Below are positions 42,501-51,558 of a stretch of 64,000 bases of DNA, in pieces. Each line of letters starts with the position of its first letter. The first letter of the stretch is position 1. Both the position numbers and the translations under genes were made by a program. Under the pieces are notes generated by a model. That model made no database searches. It worked only from the letters and a program-made list of their open reading frames with translations, and was not told the origin of the DNA. Origin of the DNA: an uncultured Bacteroidia bacterium (lineage in GTDB: Bacteria; Bacteroidota; Bacteroidia; Bacteroidales; UBA932); NCBI GenBank assembly GCA_902769525.1, contig CACXPG010000010.1, positions 1 through 64,000 of the forward strand, in the 5' to 3' direction.

Positions 42501-43859
42501 TTAATATTTCTTCACATAAGCGCCCTTGAAGCCGTCATCCAGCCTAAGTTTCTTAGTAATATTGCCAGGTGCGGATTTGGTCACGCTCTTTGCCGGAAGT
42601 CCCGGATATTTGCCGGTACCGATATATACAAGGCAGGCCTTGATCAGATCCTCGTCTGCGGAGAAATCGTGATACAGGTCGTCGTATCTTTTCTGCAAAG
42701 GAACTATTCCGTTGTCGAAATCCGCCTTGCCCTGGCTGTTCATGCAGTAGAAGCAAATCGGGAGGAACGCATAGTCTATATACTTCTGGGCCACTTTCTG
42801 AGGATAGTAGAACACGTACATTCCGTTAGGCTTGCCGTAAGTCTGTCCACCGACTGTCTGGATGTCCATATAAGGGTTGAGGCAGTTGATAAGAGACTCG
42901 GATGCAGATGCCGTACCACTGCCGGTTATCACGAACAGCCTGCTCAGGTCCAATGACTTTGCGCTTCTTTTTATGTAGTAGCTGTGGTCTTCCTCTTTAT
43001 TTGCCAGATTATGCTCCAGAGTCAGGAACACCTTTCCGTCTGCACTTGCAGGGGCCAGAAGACCCGCCATGTCGCCGCAAACGTCAAGGTCTCCTCCGCC
43101 GTTGTACCTGAGGTCGAGAATCAGGTCTGTGACGCCAGAGGACTTCATCTGGTCAAGAGCCGAGACAATCTCGCTTTTCATCGTCGAGTTGAATGTGTTG
43201 AAAAGGATATATCCGACTTTTGCGGAACTGGACAGCTTGTCGCAGTCTGCTGAAGTGAAGATCTTTGTCATCGATACAGAGTTGGTCTGGAATGAGACCT
43301 GGCTCAGGTTCAAGTCAACTGATGTTCCGTCTGGCTTGTCGAAAGTGAACTTGTTGGACGGCTTGTATATTTCGTCATAGAAACGGTCGTTCCTGATGAG
43401 TGTCTCCACATCGGTCCCGTTCATCTTGGCCAGTCTCCATCCTCTTGTCACTCCGGCTTTTCCCAGAGGAGAGTTCTTGTCCACGTAAGTGATGTAGACA
43501 TCATAGTCGCCAAAATAGTCTATAGGCTGGGAAATGTGGAAGCCGTAGGAAGTGGTGATGCCGGTTTCCATGGCATTGTAGGTCTCTCCGTTCATCATCC
43601 AGCTCCAGCGGTCTTTTCTGACAAGCAAAGAATTGAAATAGTCCTCCACGCTGTTTCCCTTTTTGTTCACCGATGAAGGCATCAGGTCTGCCCAGTAATA
43701 GAACTGCCTCATCATCTGGTCAATAAAAGTCTTGACCTGGAGCGAGTCTGTTTCTGTCTTGCTTCCTTCTCCGGACTTCGAGCAGGAAGTCAGAGAAACT
43801 GACAATGCAATAAAGGCCACAACAAGTGCACAGGCGGCACTTCTTATGATATTCTTCAT
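42501..43859 (-). CDS. S41-family (C-terminal processing) peptidase, lipoprotein
   Basis: A 452-residue exported serine peptidase with lipoprotein signal ending VSLTSC. A PDZ-like region (VYITYVDKNSPLGKAGVTRG, then WRLAKMNG) precedes the S41 domain, which has DLILDLRYNGGGD and the nucleophile region VITGSGTASASESLINCL. In CtpA-type enzymes the serine in this last motif pairs with a lysine further on. The layout fits the small S41 lipoproteins of Bacteroidales. The target is unknown. Confidence 0.9.
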   Translation of the reverse strand: MKNIIRSAACALVVAFIALSVSLTSCSKSGEGSKTETDSLQVKTFIDQMMRQFYYWADLMPSSVNKKGNSVEDYFNSLLVRKDRWSWMMNGETYNAMETGITTSYGFHISQPIDYFGDYDVYITYVDKNSPLGKAGVTRGWRLAKMNGTDVETLIRNDRFYDEIYKPSNKFTFDKPDGTSVDLNLSQVSFQTNSVSMTKIFTSADCDKLSSSAKVGYILFNTFNSTMKSEIVSALDQMKSSGVTDLILDLRYNGGGDLDVCGDMAGLLAPASADGKVFLTLEHNLANKEEDHSYYIKRSAKSLDLSRLFVITGSGTASASESLINCLNPYMDIQTVGGQTYGKPNGMYVFYYPQKVAQKYIDYAFLPICFYCMNSQGKADFDNGIVPLQKRYDDLYHDFSADEDLIKACLVYIGTGKYPGLPAKSVTKSAPGNITKKLRLDDGFKGAYVKKY

Positions 43860-43921
43860 AACCGAATGTTTTAGTCAAACGTAAAATGTACTGCAATAAT
43901 GAGACCAGCTGTACATTATGG

Positions 43922-43929
43922 CAAAAATA
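43922..43929 (-). promoter_or_regulatory. Candidate -7 box for the S41 peptidase gene
   Basis: TATTTTTG on the minus strand, 62 nt before the S41 ATG. It is 12 bases from the divergent box at 43942. Confidence 0.45.
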
Positions 43930-43941
43930 CAGAAATTTTGT

Positions 43942-43949
43942 TAAATTTG
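43942..43949 (+). promoter_or_regulatory. Candidate -7 box for the alanine symporter gene
   Basis: TAAATTTG, 23 nt before the ATG at 43973. Confidence 0.5.
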
Positions 43950-43972
43950 TTGATGTAATCATTATCACGGTT

Positions 43973-45421
43973 ATGGAAGGCAGTTTTATTACTCTATTAG
44001 GCTCTTATATCAAGTCGTTCAGCGATTTTCTCTGGGGATGGCCGCTTATCATTCTTCTTGTGGGAACCCACCTTTTCCTTACCATAAGACTAAGGTTTCC
44101 TCAGCGATACATCTTCAAGGCTATCGGCATTTCGTTCAGGAAAGACAAGAATGCCGAGGGTGACGTGAGCCAGTTCGGAGCGTTGACCACGTCTCTTGCT
44201 GCCACAATAGGAACAGGAAACATAATCGGAGTGGCCACGGCCATTTCCCTGGGAGGTCCGGGGGCTGTGCTGTGGTGCTGGCTGACTGGTCTGCTTGGCA
44301 TCGCGACAAAATACAGCGAGGGCCTTCTTGCCATAAAATACCGTGTGAAGACTGCCAAGGGCACTATGATCGGCGGTCCTATGTACGCGCTGGAAAGGGG
44401 AGTCAAGAGCAAGTTCCTGGCTGTGGCCTTCTGCGTTCTGGCTGCTCTGGCTGCTTTCGGAATCGGAGACCTGGTCCAGTCCAATGCCATTTCCACCCTG
44501 CTAGACCACGAAGGGCTCTTCGGCCCTAACTTTGCCGGAATTCCAAAGCACTGGACAGGCCTTACGGTAGCTTTTCTGGTCATGCTGGTAACCTTCTTCG
44601 GAATCAAGGGAATAGCCAGAGTATGCGGATTCCTGGTACCGTTTATGGCAATATTCTACGTATTAGGATGCCTTGTGATACTTGGCATGAACTGGAGTGT
44701 TCTCGACGAGACCATATCAATGATATTCAGCTCTGCCTTTACCGCCAGGGCGGGTGCTGGTGGAATTGCCGGATTCACTGTTATGAAGGCTTGCCGCTAC
44801 GGTATCGCCAGGGGACTTTTCTCCAACGAGTCCGGTATGGGATCTGCTCCTATAGCAGCCGCTGCCGCCCAGACCAAGAACCCTGTACGCCAGGCTCTGG
44901 TGTCTTCTACCGGCACATTCTGGGATACTGTCATAGTGTGCGCCTTGACCGGTCTTGTTCTGGTTTCCAGTATCTACGCCAACCCTGGCATAGACTATAA
45001 TGACGGACCCAAGCTCACGCAGCTGGCATTCGGGCAGATTCCGTATGTAGGTTCCATAATCCTTACGGTCAGCCTTGCCACTTTTGCCTTCTCTACCATC
45101 CTGGGCTGGAGCTACTATGCAGAGCGCAGCGTGGAATACCTTGCCGGCAGAAGAGTCATATTCATCTACAGGATAATCTGGATAGTGCTCATCTATGTCG
45201 GAGCCGTGATGAACCTTGAAATCGTGTGGAATTCTGCAGATATACTCAACGGACTGATGACAATCCCGAACATCATTTCCCTGCTGCTGCTTAGCGGAGT
45301 AATAGTCAGGGAGACAAGAAAATATCTGTGGAACAAGCAGCTCGACAAACAGTCCGACGAGGAGATTCCGCTCATCACCGGCCGCAGGGCTGCCCGTGCC
45401 GACCTTACAGAAGACATTTAG
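43973..45421 (+). CDS. Sodium:alanine symporter family protein (AGCS)
   Basis: A 482-residue inner-membrane carrier with about ten to eleven spans. AGCS signatures include QFGALTTSLAATIGTGNIIG (the sodium/substrate site loop), then GPGAVLWCWLTGLLG, GTMIGGPMYALERG, and NESGMGSAPIAAAAA. It imports alanine or glycine with sodium. The start is ATG 43973; the frame is open to 43886 but that extension crosses the -7 box. It sits divergently from the S41 peptidase, which would fit uptake of amino acids released by peptidases in this stretch. Confidence 0.9.
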   Translation: MEGSFITLLGSYIKSFSDFLWGWPLIILLVGTHLFLTIRLRFPQRYIFKAIGISFRKDKNAEGDVSQFGALTTSLAATIGTGNIIGVATAISLGGPGAVLWCWLTGLLGIATKYSEGLLAIKYRVKTAKGTMIGGPMYALERGVKSKFLAVAFCVLAALAAFGIGDLVQSNAISTLLDHEGLFGPNFAGIPKHWTGLTVAFLVMLVTFFGIKGIARVCGFLVPFMAIFYVLGCLVILGMNWSVLDETISMIFSSAFTARAGAGGIAGFTVMKACRYGIARGLFSNESGMGSAPIAAAAAQTKNPVRQALVSSTGTFWDTVIVCALTGLVLVSSIYANPGIDYNDGPKLTQLAFGQIPYVGSIILTVSLATFAFSTILGWSYYAERSVEYLAGRRVIFIYRIIWIVLIYVGAVMNLEIVWNSADILNGLMTIPNIISLLLLSGVIVRETRKYLWNKQLDKQSDEEIPLITGRRAARADLTEDI

Positions 45422-45469
45422 CCTGGTTGCACGTTTTTTGCATTAGAAACAGAAAACAAAGTTATTTAT

Positions 45470-45949
45470 ATGAAGAAGTTCCGTTTGATTTCAGCTTTGC
45501 TGCTTATTGCGGCAGTTCCTGTTTTGTTTTCCTGCTCAAAGAAATCCTCTTCAGGAGGTGAAGAGGAGGCGGCAGAAACTTTCCAGACCATCAATGCCAG
45601 ATTCTTTTACGGTAATTCCACTGCGGCGCCTGAAGTAATCAATATGGCAGTCGGCGGTACCCTGACACTTTATGTGGGCAACGGGTCTACCAAGGAGATT
45701 TTCAACGGACCTATGAAATGGATTGCAAACGGAAACGCAAAGCTCAGCCTTTCCGCTATCCAGAAGACTGTCGGACAGGCAGGGCCAGCTACAAAGGCCA
45801 GCCCTGACTACACTACGGTAACCGCTACCACCAACGCCACCACTATCCTGAAAATAGTGGCCGCTGATGACGGAATGATGTCTCTTACAGCAAAGGATCC
45901 GGCCGGAAACTCAAAGGTTCTGATGATAAACGTCTATCCTAACGAGTAG
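45470..45949 (+). CDS. Lipoprotein with Ig-like (BIG2-type) domain
   Basis: A 159-residue protein with lipoprotein signal ending PVLFSC and a Ser/Glu-rich linker. Residues 55-157 read as one beta-sandwich: INMAVGGTLTLYVGNGSTKE, MKWIANGNAKLSL, TTVTATTNATTILKIVAADD, then GMMSLTAKDPAGNSKVLMIN. This is the order of a bacterial Ig-like domain 2, with the GD-type turn replaced by GGTLTL. The function is unknown. Convergent with the M49 peptidase. Confidence 0.68.
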   Translation: MKKFRLISALLLIAAVPVLFSCSKKSSSGGEEEAAETFQTINARFFYGNSTAAPEVINMAVGGTLTLYVGNGSTKEIFNGPMKWIANGNAKLSLSAIQKTVGQAGPATKASPDYTTVTATTNATTILKIVAADDGMMSLTAKDPAGNSKVLMINVYPNE

Positions 45950-45960
45950 CCGTCTAAATG

Positions 45961-47970
45961 CTATTCGAAAGAGTACTTCTTGCCGTACTCCATCATCTGC
46001 TTCAGATAGTCGTCTGTGTAAACTATCTTGTAGTCAACCACCTTGCCGTTCTTTTCAACAGGAACGATATCCGGGTTTACAAAGCCCTTGTAAGGCTTTA
46101 GGTTGAGGCCTGCATACCTTTGGAGGACTTCCTTGTGGAGAACAGGGTCTATGTCAACCGCATAGGTCTCGATGAGTTCCTTTCCGGCCTTGTAGTCTCC
46201 CTCTGACTTGATTCTCTGGATCTCTGCCAGAAGCTCCCCGAACAGTCCGCGGAGTTTCTCGAAATCGTTGATGACAAAATATGTCTTGCCGTCTCTGGTT
46301 TTTTTCTCGATGACATTGTCCTTTGCTCCGTGCTCGTATGCCCACTCGGCCACGAGCTTGCGGTTCTGCATATGGGCCTCAGTGTTCTTCTTTCCAAGCT
46401 CTATTCTTGTGAACTGGGTGAACAGGCCGTTACGGATGTAGGTCATATACTCGGCCTTATAGGCGTCTGCATCAGGAAGAAGTCCCATCTCGACCAGTTT
46501 AGGGTCGGCCAGATAGTAGAGCGCGAACAGGTCCGCCCTGGCTTCCTCGAGAGCGGAGTTGAACTCCTTGAGGGCATTCTCCTGAACGTTAGGAAGAAGC
46601 TGTCCGGATGCATGGCCCAGGCACTCGTGAAGGTCGGTATGCAGGTTGTCGGTCATCACGCCGTACTTCTTGCACATGTCTATCTCTGCCTGGTCCCAGG
46701 CAAACTCGGAGAGTATGCTCTTAGGGCTTTCGTTGGCGGCCTTGTCGTATGCCTCGGTGATGTTGTTGATGGTCACGCTCTTGGAACCGTATTCCTTCCT
46801 GATCCAGTTGGCGTTAGGCAGGTTGATGCCGATAGGGGTTGAAGGGTAGCAGGCTCCGCCCAGGGCGGTAACGTTGATTACCTTTGCGCTAACTCCCTTC
46901 ACGTTCTCCTTCTTGAAGCGCTTGTCAACAGGAGAATTGTCCTCAAACCACTGTGCCTGTGAACTGATGGCCTCGGTCCTGCGGCTGGCTCCCAGATCCT
47001 TGAAGTTGGCGATGCCTTCCCAGGTAGCCTTCCTTCCCAGAGGATCGTCATAGTCCTCGATGAATCCGTTGGTGAAGTCCACAACCTTCGCCCCGTCATC
47101 CACCCACTGGATGTTGTAGGCGTCCCAGTCGCGAAGGTCTCCTGTGGTATAATACTTTACAAGCAGTTCAATGGTCTTCTTCTGGCCGTCTGTCTCGGCA
47201 TATTCCTTTGCCTTCTCCAGATTCTCTATGATCTTTTCGATCGACTTTGAGTAGAGGCCGCCCACTTTCCAGACTTCTTCCGTGATGGTTCCGTCCTCGT
47301 TCTTTACAAGCTTGGAGTTCAGGCCGTAGGATATAGGATGCGGATCCTTCGGGTCTTCCATCTTGTCGTAGAAATCGTTGACTTCCTTCTGTGTCAGGTT
47401 CCCTTCGTAGAAGTTGACGGCAGAGTTGGCAACCATATCCACCTTGCTGTCGTTGCACCTTCTCATCGGGAGAATATATGTCTCGTACATCACCGGCAGA
47501 AGCTCTTCGCAGAGTTCTCCCTGCCCGGTCTGCTCCATAAGGCCCCTGAAATAGTCAGGCGGACAGGCCGGATAGAACTTGTCCTCTGCATAGTGATGGT
47601 AGATGCCGTTGGAGAAGAAAACCCTCTTGGCATAAACCAGAAAGTCCTGATAGTCTTTGCAATCCTTGTCTCCCTTATATTCGTCGATGATCTTTTCAAT
47701 AGTCTTCCTTATGCGGAGGTTGTATTCTCCCATCTGGTCAAATATGATGTCTCTTCCGCACTTTGCCGCCTCTGACGTATAATAGAGGAACGCCTTGTTC
47801 TCGAAGCTCAGCGAATCCCAGTCCGGAATCTGGTACCTGAGGATCTGGAGGTCGGCGAATTCATCCACGATGTATGTGAAAGGCTTGTCACCATCAGCCT
47901 TTTTCTCGTCGGTACAGTCTGCTGCAAGCGCTGCAGCGAAGATTGTCAACATAATTGTAAGCTTTTTCAT
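45961..47970 (-). CDS. Dipeptidyl-peptidase III family zinc peptidase (M49)
   Basis: A 669-residue peptidase that removes dipeptides from N-termini. The M49 zinc motif HExxGH is HECLGH at 448-453 and the second motif, with the third zinc ligand, is EEARAD at 475-480. Both are in the usual spacing. An N-terminal Sec-type signal (MKKLTIMLTIFAAALAADC) indicates export, possibly as a lipoprotein, unlike the cytosolic DPP III of eukaryotes. Exported M49 enzymes are known in Bacteroidota. Confidence 0.93.
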   Translation of the reverse strand: MKKLTIMLTIFAAALAADCTDEKKADGDKPFTYIVDEFADLQILRYQIPDWDSLSFENKAFLYYTSEAAKCGRDIIFDQMGEYNLRIRKTIEKIIDEYKGDKDCKDYQDFLVYAKRVFFSNGIYHHYAEDKFYPACPPDYFRGLMEQTGQGELCEELLPVMYETYILPMRRCNDSKVDMVANSAVNFYEGNLTQKEVNDFYDKMEDPKDPHPISYGLNSKLVKNEDGTITEEVWKVGGLYSKSIEKIIENLEKAKEYAETDGQKKTIELLVKYYTTGDLRDWDAYNIQWVDDGAKVVDFTNGFIEDYDDPLGRKATWEGIANFKDLGASRRTEAISSQAQWFEDNSPVDKRFKKENVKGVSAKVINVTALGGACYPSTPIGINLPNANWIRKEYGSKSVTINNITEAYDKAANESPKSILSEFAWDQAEIDMCKKYGVMTDNLHTDLHECLGHASGQLLPNVQENALKEFNSALEEARADLFALYYLADPKLVEMGLLPDADAYKAEYMTYIRNGLFTQFTRIELGKKNTEAHMQNRKLVAEWAYEHGAKDNVIEKKTRDGKTYFVINDFEKLRGLFGELLAEIQRIKSEGDYKAGKELIETYAVDIDPVLHKEVLQRYAGLNLKPYKGFVNPDIVPVEKNGKVVDYKIVYTDDYLKQMMEYGKKYSFE

Positions 47971-48003
47971 ATTGTCATTTGTTAAACTTTCATCTTTAAT
48001 CTG

Positions 48004-48597
48004 TCAGAACTGGCGGCTCTGGTAATTGTCGTCGCTGTCCTCATCAGCCTTGGCTTCGGCGCGAGGACCGGAGTTCCACTTGAACGCGTCCTTGATCTTG
48101 CTGACAAACTGGTTGATGTAGGTCAGCGGGTTGATCATCTGCTTGAACATCCGGTATTCCTGGGTGAAGGCCTCTTCCCTGTCCTTTATCTGCTGGTCCA
48201 TCAGCTGCTGCCTCAAGTGGAGCTCATTCATGTCAGACATCTTGTCGTCGCCGAGCAGCATCTTGGTGTACATCCTTGCCATCTGGTTGGCAAACAGCTT
48301 CTTTCGCATGATAAACACTACAAGCGCCACGATGAACACGGCTCCGGCCACACAGAGGAAGCCAAGGGCTGTGCTGCCCATCACCTCGCCGAGGAAGTAC
48401 GACAGCGCGAATCCCAAAAACAGCAGAATTATGCTTCCGGCGATGATGAAGATTGTTGTCACGATGATTTTGTTGCTCACCCAGGACATTTTCTCCGCAC
48501 CCTTCATTGCGGCGCGGTCTACCTGCATATTTACATAGTGGCGGATTGAGGAGCCGATGCTCTCGTCCAGCGGTCTTGAGAAATTGTTCTTTTCCAT
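48004..48597 (-). CDS. Holin-like (phage_holin_3_6 type) membrane protein
   Basis: A 197-residue protein starting at ATG 48597 (the frame extends to 48642 but the -7 box lies beyond). An amphipathic N-terminal helix (SIGSSIRHYVNMQVDRAAMK) is followed by two membrane spans at about 50-75 and 80-102, then a long charged tail ending in an acidic stretch. The two-span plus tail pattern is that of the holin-superfamily-like proteins common in Bacteroidota chromosomes. A lysis role is unlikely in the absence of phage genes. Confidence 0.55.
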   Translation of the reverse strand: MEKNNFSRPLDESIGSSIRHYVNMQVDRAAMKGAEKMSWVSNKIIVTTIFIIAGSIILLFLGFALSYFLGEVMGSTALGFLCVAGAVFIVALVVFIMRKKLFANQMARMYTKMLLGDDKMSDMNELHLRQQLMDQQIKDREEAFTQEYRMFKQMINPLTYINQFVSKIKDAFKWNSGPRAEAKADEDSDDNYQSRQF

Positions 48598-48639
48598 AAA
48601 TGAGGTTTTTAAGGGGGTCTTGCGGCGTGCCGCATTATA

Positions 48640-48647
48640 CAAAGATA
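48640..48647 (-). promoter_or_regulatory. Candidate -7 box for the holin-like gene
   Basis: TATCTTTG on the minus strand, 42 nt before the ATG at 48597. Confidence 0.5.
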
Positions 48648-48732
48648 CTATTCCGGAGGCATTATTTCAACACATAGAGGCATTTTGGCACAATAAATGA
48701 AGCATTGTAACGGTATCTTGAATTAAAAATTG

Positions 48733-48740
48733 TATTTTTG
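48733..48740 (+). promoter_or_regulatory. Candidate -7 box for the C11 peptidase gene
   Basis: TATTTTTG, seven bases before the ATG at 48748, giving a nearly leaderless transcript. Confidence 0.5.
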
Positions 48741-48747
48741 CCTTGTT

Positions 48748-50037
48748 ATGAAGATTTGTAGGCATATAACAGCATTGTTTGCGGTTGCGGTTGTGGCTCT
48801 GTCGTCTTGTTCAAAGGTGGAGCCTAAGGAAGTGGTGTTTGAAGAGAAGGAGAAGACCATACTGCTGTACTTCGCGTCGCATAACAACCTTTATGCAGAC
48901 GCTGCTTCCAACATCAAGAAGATCGTGAACGGATATGTTCCCGACGACGGAAACATTGTACTTTACTGCAACAACTTCGATCTTGACAGCAAGCAGATGA
49001 AAGACACCCTTCCGCTGCTTGTCAACGTCTGCAAGGACAAAAGCGGCAGTGTCAAGATAGATACCATCTACCGGTTCCCTTACATTAATTCTTGCACCAA
49101 GAATCAAATGAAATCCGTTCTGAACATCACCAAGACCATTTGCCCTGCAAAGGAATACGGTCTGGTGCTGTGGTCTCACGGAACGGGCTGGCTGCCTGTA
49201 GGCTACTACAAACTCAACCCTTCTTCAACTTCAAGCGTGATGCCATCCTCCGCTATATCTGAAGCCGACGCGCAGTCCAGGCGCCAGGCATCGCTCTCGG
49301 GAAACCGTCCTTTGTTCCCGGAGCCTCCAGGAGGAGTTGACCCTTACGCTCACATGGTGAAGTCATTCGGAAGCGAGCTCAAGACCGAGATGTCTATCTT
49401 CGATATCCAGGAAGCGATAGGAGACACTCATTTCGACTTCATAGCCCTGGACGCCTGCCTTATGGGTGGCATTGAGGTTCTGTATCAGCTCAAGGACTGC
49501 TGCGACTACATCATATCTTCTCCGGCGGAGATACTTACAGACAGTTTCCCTTACGACAAGGTGATTCAGAGAATGTTCAACGAAGACTATACAGGCGTTG
49601 CCAAAGACTTCTACGATTACTACAACGCCCTTAGCGGAGAGTACCGTTCAGCTACCATCTCCACCGTTAAATGCTCCGAGCTGGAAGCCGTGGCGGCTGA
49701 AGCCAGGAAACTGTTTGACAAGTACCGCGGCGGCATCCCTTCTCTGGACATAACAGCAGTTCAGCGCTACTTCCGCTATAATGACCACTGGTTCTATGAT
49801 TTCAAGGACTATCTCGACGTTCTCTGCGGCAAGTCTGAAACCGTCGCTCTGGGAGAGGCCCTTAAGAAGGCTGTCCTGGCCAAGTACACCACCGGCCTGA
49901 TGATTACGCTTGTAATAGACCCCGCCAAGTTCTCCGGCCTGAGCAGCTACATCAACAATCCTGAGGAGGAGCCTCTGACCGCCTTCTACCAGAAATACGC
50001 CTGGAACGACGCAGTCGGGATGATTGTTGGGGAATAG
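48748..50037 (+). CDS. Clostripain-related (C11) cysteine peptidase, lipoprotein
   Basis: A 429-residue lipoprotein (signal ending ALSSC) of the C11 family. The catalytic His is in YGLVLWSHGTGWLP and the catalytic Cys in FDFIALDACLMGGIEVLYQL, the standard C11 pair. A proline/serine-rich loop of about 50 residues lies between them. The C-terminal 180 residues are helical. C11 peptidases cleave after Arg or Lys and often self-activate. The start at 48748 follows the -7 box directly. Confidence 0.9.
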   Translation: MKICRHITALFAVAVVALSSCSKVEPKEVVFEEKEKTILLYFASHNNLYADAASNIKKIVNGYVPDDGNIVLYCNNFDLDSKQMKDTLPLLVNVCKDKSGSVKIDTIYRFPYINSCTKNQMKSVLNITKTICPAKEYGLVLWSHGTGWLPVGYYKLNPSSTSSVMPSSAISEADAQSRRQASLSGNRPLFPEPPGGVDPYAHMVKSFGSELKTEMSIFDIQEAIGDTHFDFIALDACLMGGIEVLYQLKDCCDYIISSPAEILTDSFPYDKVIQRMFNEDYTGVAKDFYDYYNALSGEYRSATISTVKCSELEAVAAEARKLFDKYRGGIPSLDITAVQRYFRYNDHWFYDFKDYLDVLCGKSETVALGEALKKAVLAKYTTGLMITLVIDPAKFSGLSSYINNPEEEPLTAFYQKYAWNDAVGMIVGE

Positions 50038-50078
50038 GGCTATGGTTCTTTGCAAGTAGCTCAGCAACAGCGATTAAT

Positions 50079-50114
50079 AAAAAGCACCCCTTCGAAATCG
50101 AGGGGGTGCTTTTT
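50079..50114. terminator. Strong bidirectional terminator
   Basis: AAAAAGCACCCC (50079-50090) pairs with GGGGTGCTTTTT (50103-50114). The inner TTCGA/TCGAG also pairs, so the stem is almost continuous. It serves both the C11 peptidase gene and the convergent rubrerythrin gene. Confidence 0.88.
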
Positions 50115-50149
50115 GTATCTACCTTGTAAACAGGATGTTGCAGGCTACC

Positions 50150-50707
50150 TTAGCCCTTCTTGAAAAACCGGTTATATAGACCTTCAAAGCCCTGTCCGTG
50201 GCGAGCCTCGTCCTTGCACATCTCGTGAACTGTGTCGTGGATGGCGTCATAGTTGAGTTTCTTGGCCTTGGTGGCAATGTCCTTCTTTCCGGCGCATGCT
50301 CCTCTTTCGGCCTCGATTCTCTTCTCCAGGTTGGTCTTGGTGTCCCATACCATCTCGCCGAGAAGCTCGCAGAATCTTGCTGCGTGGTCAGCCTCTTCCA
50401 GAGCATATCTTCTGAATGCCTCGCCGATTTCAGGATATCCCTCGCGATGTGCCTGACGGCTCATTGCCAGATACATTCCAACCTCGGTGCATTCTCCGAT
50501 GAAGTTTGCCTTCAGGCCTTCCCAGATCTCCGGGTCGCATCCCTTGGCTACTCCGATAACGTGCTCGTCGGCCCAGGCCTTCTTGTTTTCTTCCTCTACA
50601 ACCTCAACGAATTTCTCTCTTGGCTGCTTGCACTGAGGGCATCTCTCAGGAGGTTCTGGTCCTTCGTGGATATATCCACAAACTGTACATCTGAATTTCT
50701 TGATCAT
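50150..50707 (-). CDS. Rubrerythrin-like NADH peroxidase with N-terminal rubredoxin domain
   Basis: A 185-residue protein with a rubredoxin-like Fe site first ([10 protein letters not shown] ... CPQC, residues 6-25) and a ferritin-like di-iron domain after it ([20 protein letters not shown], then [15 protein letters not shown] and [12 protein letters not shown]). This order, rubredoxin before ferritin, is that of reverse rubrerythrins. It reduces hydrogen peroxide in the cytoplasm of anaerobes. The start is ATG 50707; the frame is open to 50755 but the extension has no match. A short inverted repeat GCACA/TGTGC (50750-50767) lies in its leader. Confidence 0.92.
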   Translation of the reverse strand: MIKKFRCTVCGYIHEGPEPPERCPQCKQPREKFVEVVEEENKKAWADEHVIGVAKGCDPEIWEGLKANFIGECTEVGMYLAMSRQAHREGYPEIGEAFRRYALEEADHAARFCELLGEMVWDTKTNLEKRIEAERGACAGKKDIATKAKKLNYDAIHDTVHEMCKDEARHGQGFEGLYNRFFKKG

Positions 50708-50774
50708 AAAGGTATTGTCTAAAAGGTTTGTTAATAAATCATCTTTACCGCACAAACCATTCTGTGCAGTAAGT

Positions 50775-50782
50775 CAAAGATA
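50775..50782 (-). promoter_or_regulatory. Candidate -7 box for the rubrerythrin gene
   Basis: TATCTTTG on the minus strand, with TTTG at 50801-50798 upstream. The leader of about 65 nt contains the GCACA/TGTGC inverted repeat, a possible site for peroxide or iron control, though no known operator is matched. Confidence 0.55.
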
Positions 50783-50827
50783 AGAATTATTTAATGACAA
50801 ACAAGCGGTAATAAACTTCTGGCCAAG

Positions 50828-50858
50828 TTTTGAGAAATGGAGATTTTGTTTATCTTTG
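50828..50858 (+). promoter_or_regulatory. Bacteroidetes promoter of rplY (TTTTG - 18 - TATCTTTG)
   Basis: TTTTG at 50828-50832 and TATCTTTG at 50851-50858 are spaced by 18 bases. This is the best promoter match in the window. It lies 83 nt before the rplY ATG, leaving room for the structured leader. Confidence 0.7.
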
Positions 50859-50864
50859 CGCCGC

Positions 50865-50941
50865 ATTTCGCCCGACGGGTTCGGGCTCGGTGCAATGGGG
50901 TCCGGAAATGCCGGACTGAGTAACACTTAAATTTTACAATT
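50865..50941 (+). promoter_or_regulatory. Structured 5' leader of rplY
   Basis: Two hairpins lie between promoter and gene: GCCCGA/TCGGGC (50870-50875 with 50881-50886, loop CGGGT) and GTCCGG/CCGGAC (50900-50905 with 50911-50916, loop AAATG). The intervening GGTGCAATGG and following CTGAGTAACAC are unpaired. The GC content contrasts with the AT-rich DNA around it. A cis-acting site for ribosomal-protein feedback is possible. No known riboswitch class is recognised. Confidence 0.5.
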
Positions 50942-51529
50942 ATGCAGATTATCACTTTGAACGCTTCCGAGAGAAAGATCGGAACAAAGCAGGACCTGAA
51001 GAAGATCCGCAGAGCAGGCAACGTTCCTTGCATTATCTACGGCAACGGAACCGAGCATGTTGACATTGCAATCGCTCTTGCAGACATCAAGAAGATTACA
51101 GACACTCCAAAGTCTTACATCATCCACGTTAACCTTAACGGCGAGATTCATCCTTGCATCCTTCACGATGCTCAGTATGATCCTATTACAGACGACGCCA
51201 TTCACATTGACTTCCTCGCTATCTCTGAGGACAAGCCAGTTCAGATTGCCGTTCCTGTAAACATTTTCGGTAACGCAGAAGGTGTAAAGCAGGGTGGACG
51301 TCTTAGAGTAGGCGTAAGAAAGGTTAAGGTTTGCGGACCTCTGGAGAAGCTTCCTGACCAGATCGACGTTGACATCACCACTCTGGGAGTAGGCAAGGCT
51401 ATCTATGCCGGCCAACTTTCAGTAGAGGGCTGCCAGATTGCTTCTCCTAAGAAGCTTATGGTTTGCGAAATCAAGCGCACCCGCGCTGCCGCAGCAGCTG
51501 CTGCCGAGACTGAAGAGGCTGCCAAGTAA
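50942..51529 (+). CDS. rplY: 50S ribosomal protein L25 (CTC/TL5 form)
   Basis: 5S rRNA-binding protein of the large subunit. The 195-residue protein has an L25 domain (residues 1-92: RKIGTKQDLKKIRRAGNVPC, IIYGNG) and a C-terminal TL5/CTC beta domain (KPVQIAVPVNIFGNAEGVKQ, GGRLRV, CGPLEKLPDQIDVDITTLGV), ending in an Ala/Glu-rich tail. The long form is usual outside enterobacteria. Followed by a terminator and pth, the common rplY-pth pairing. Confidence 0.95.
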   Translation: MQIITLNASERKIGTKQDLKKIRRAGNVPCIIYGNGTEHVDIAIALADIKKITDTPKSYIIHVNLNGEIHPCILHDAQYDPITDDAIHIDFLAISEDKPVQIAVPVNIFGNAEGVKQGGRLRVGVRKVKVCGPLEKLPDQIDVDITTLGVGKAIYAGQLSVEGCQIASPKKLMVCEIKRTRAAAAAAAETEEAAK

Positions 51530-51558
51530 TTGGATCTCTTCAAAGAAAGCTTTGATAC

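Noticed and set aside
50750..50767. PerR/OxyR operator in the rubrerythrin leader
   Set aside because: The GCACA/TGTGC inverted repeat is short and does not match either consensus, so it is mentioned only as an inverted repeat.
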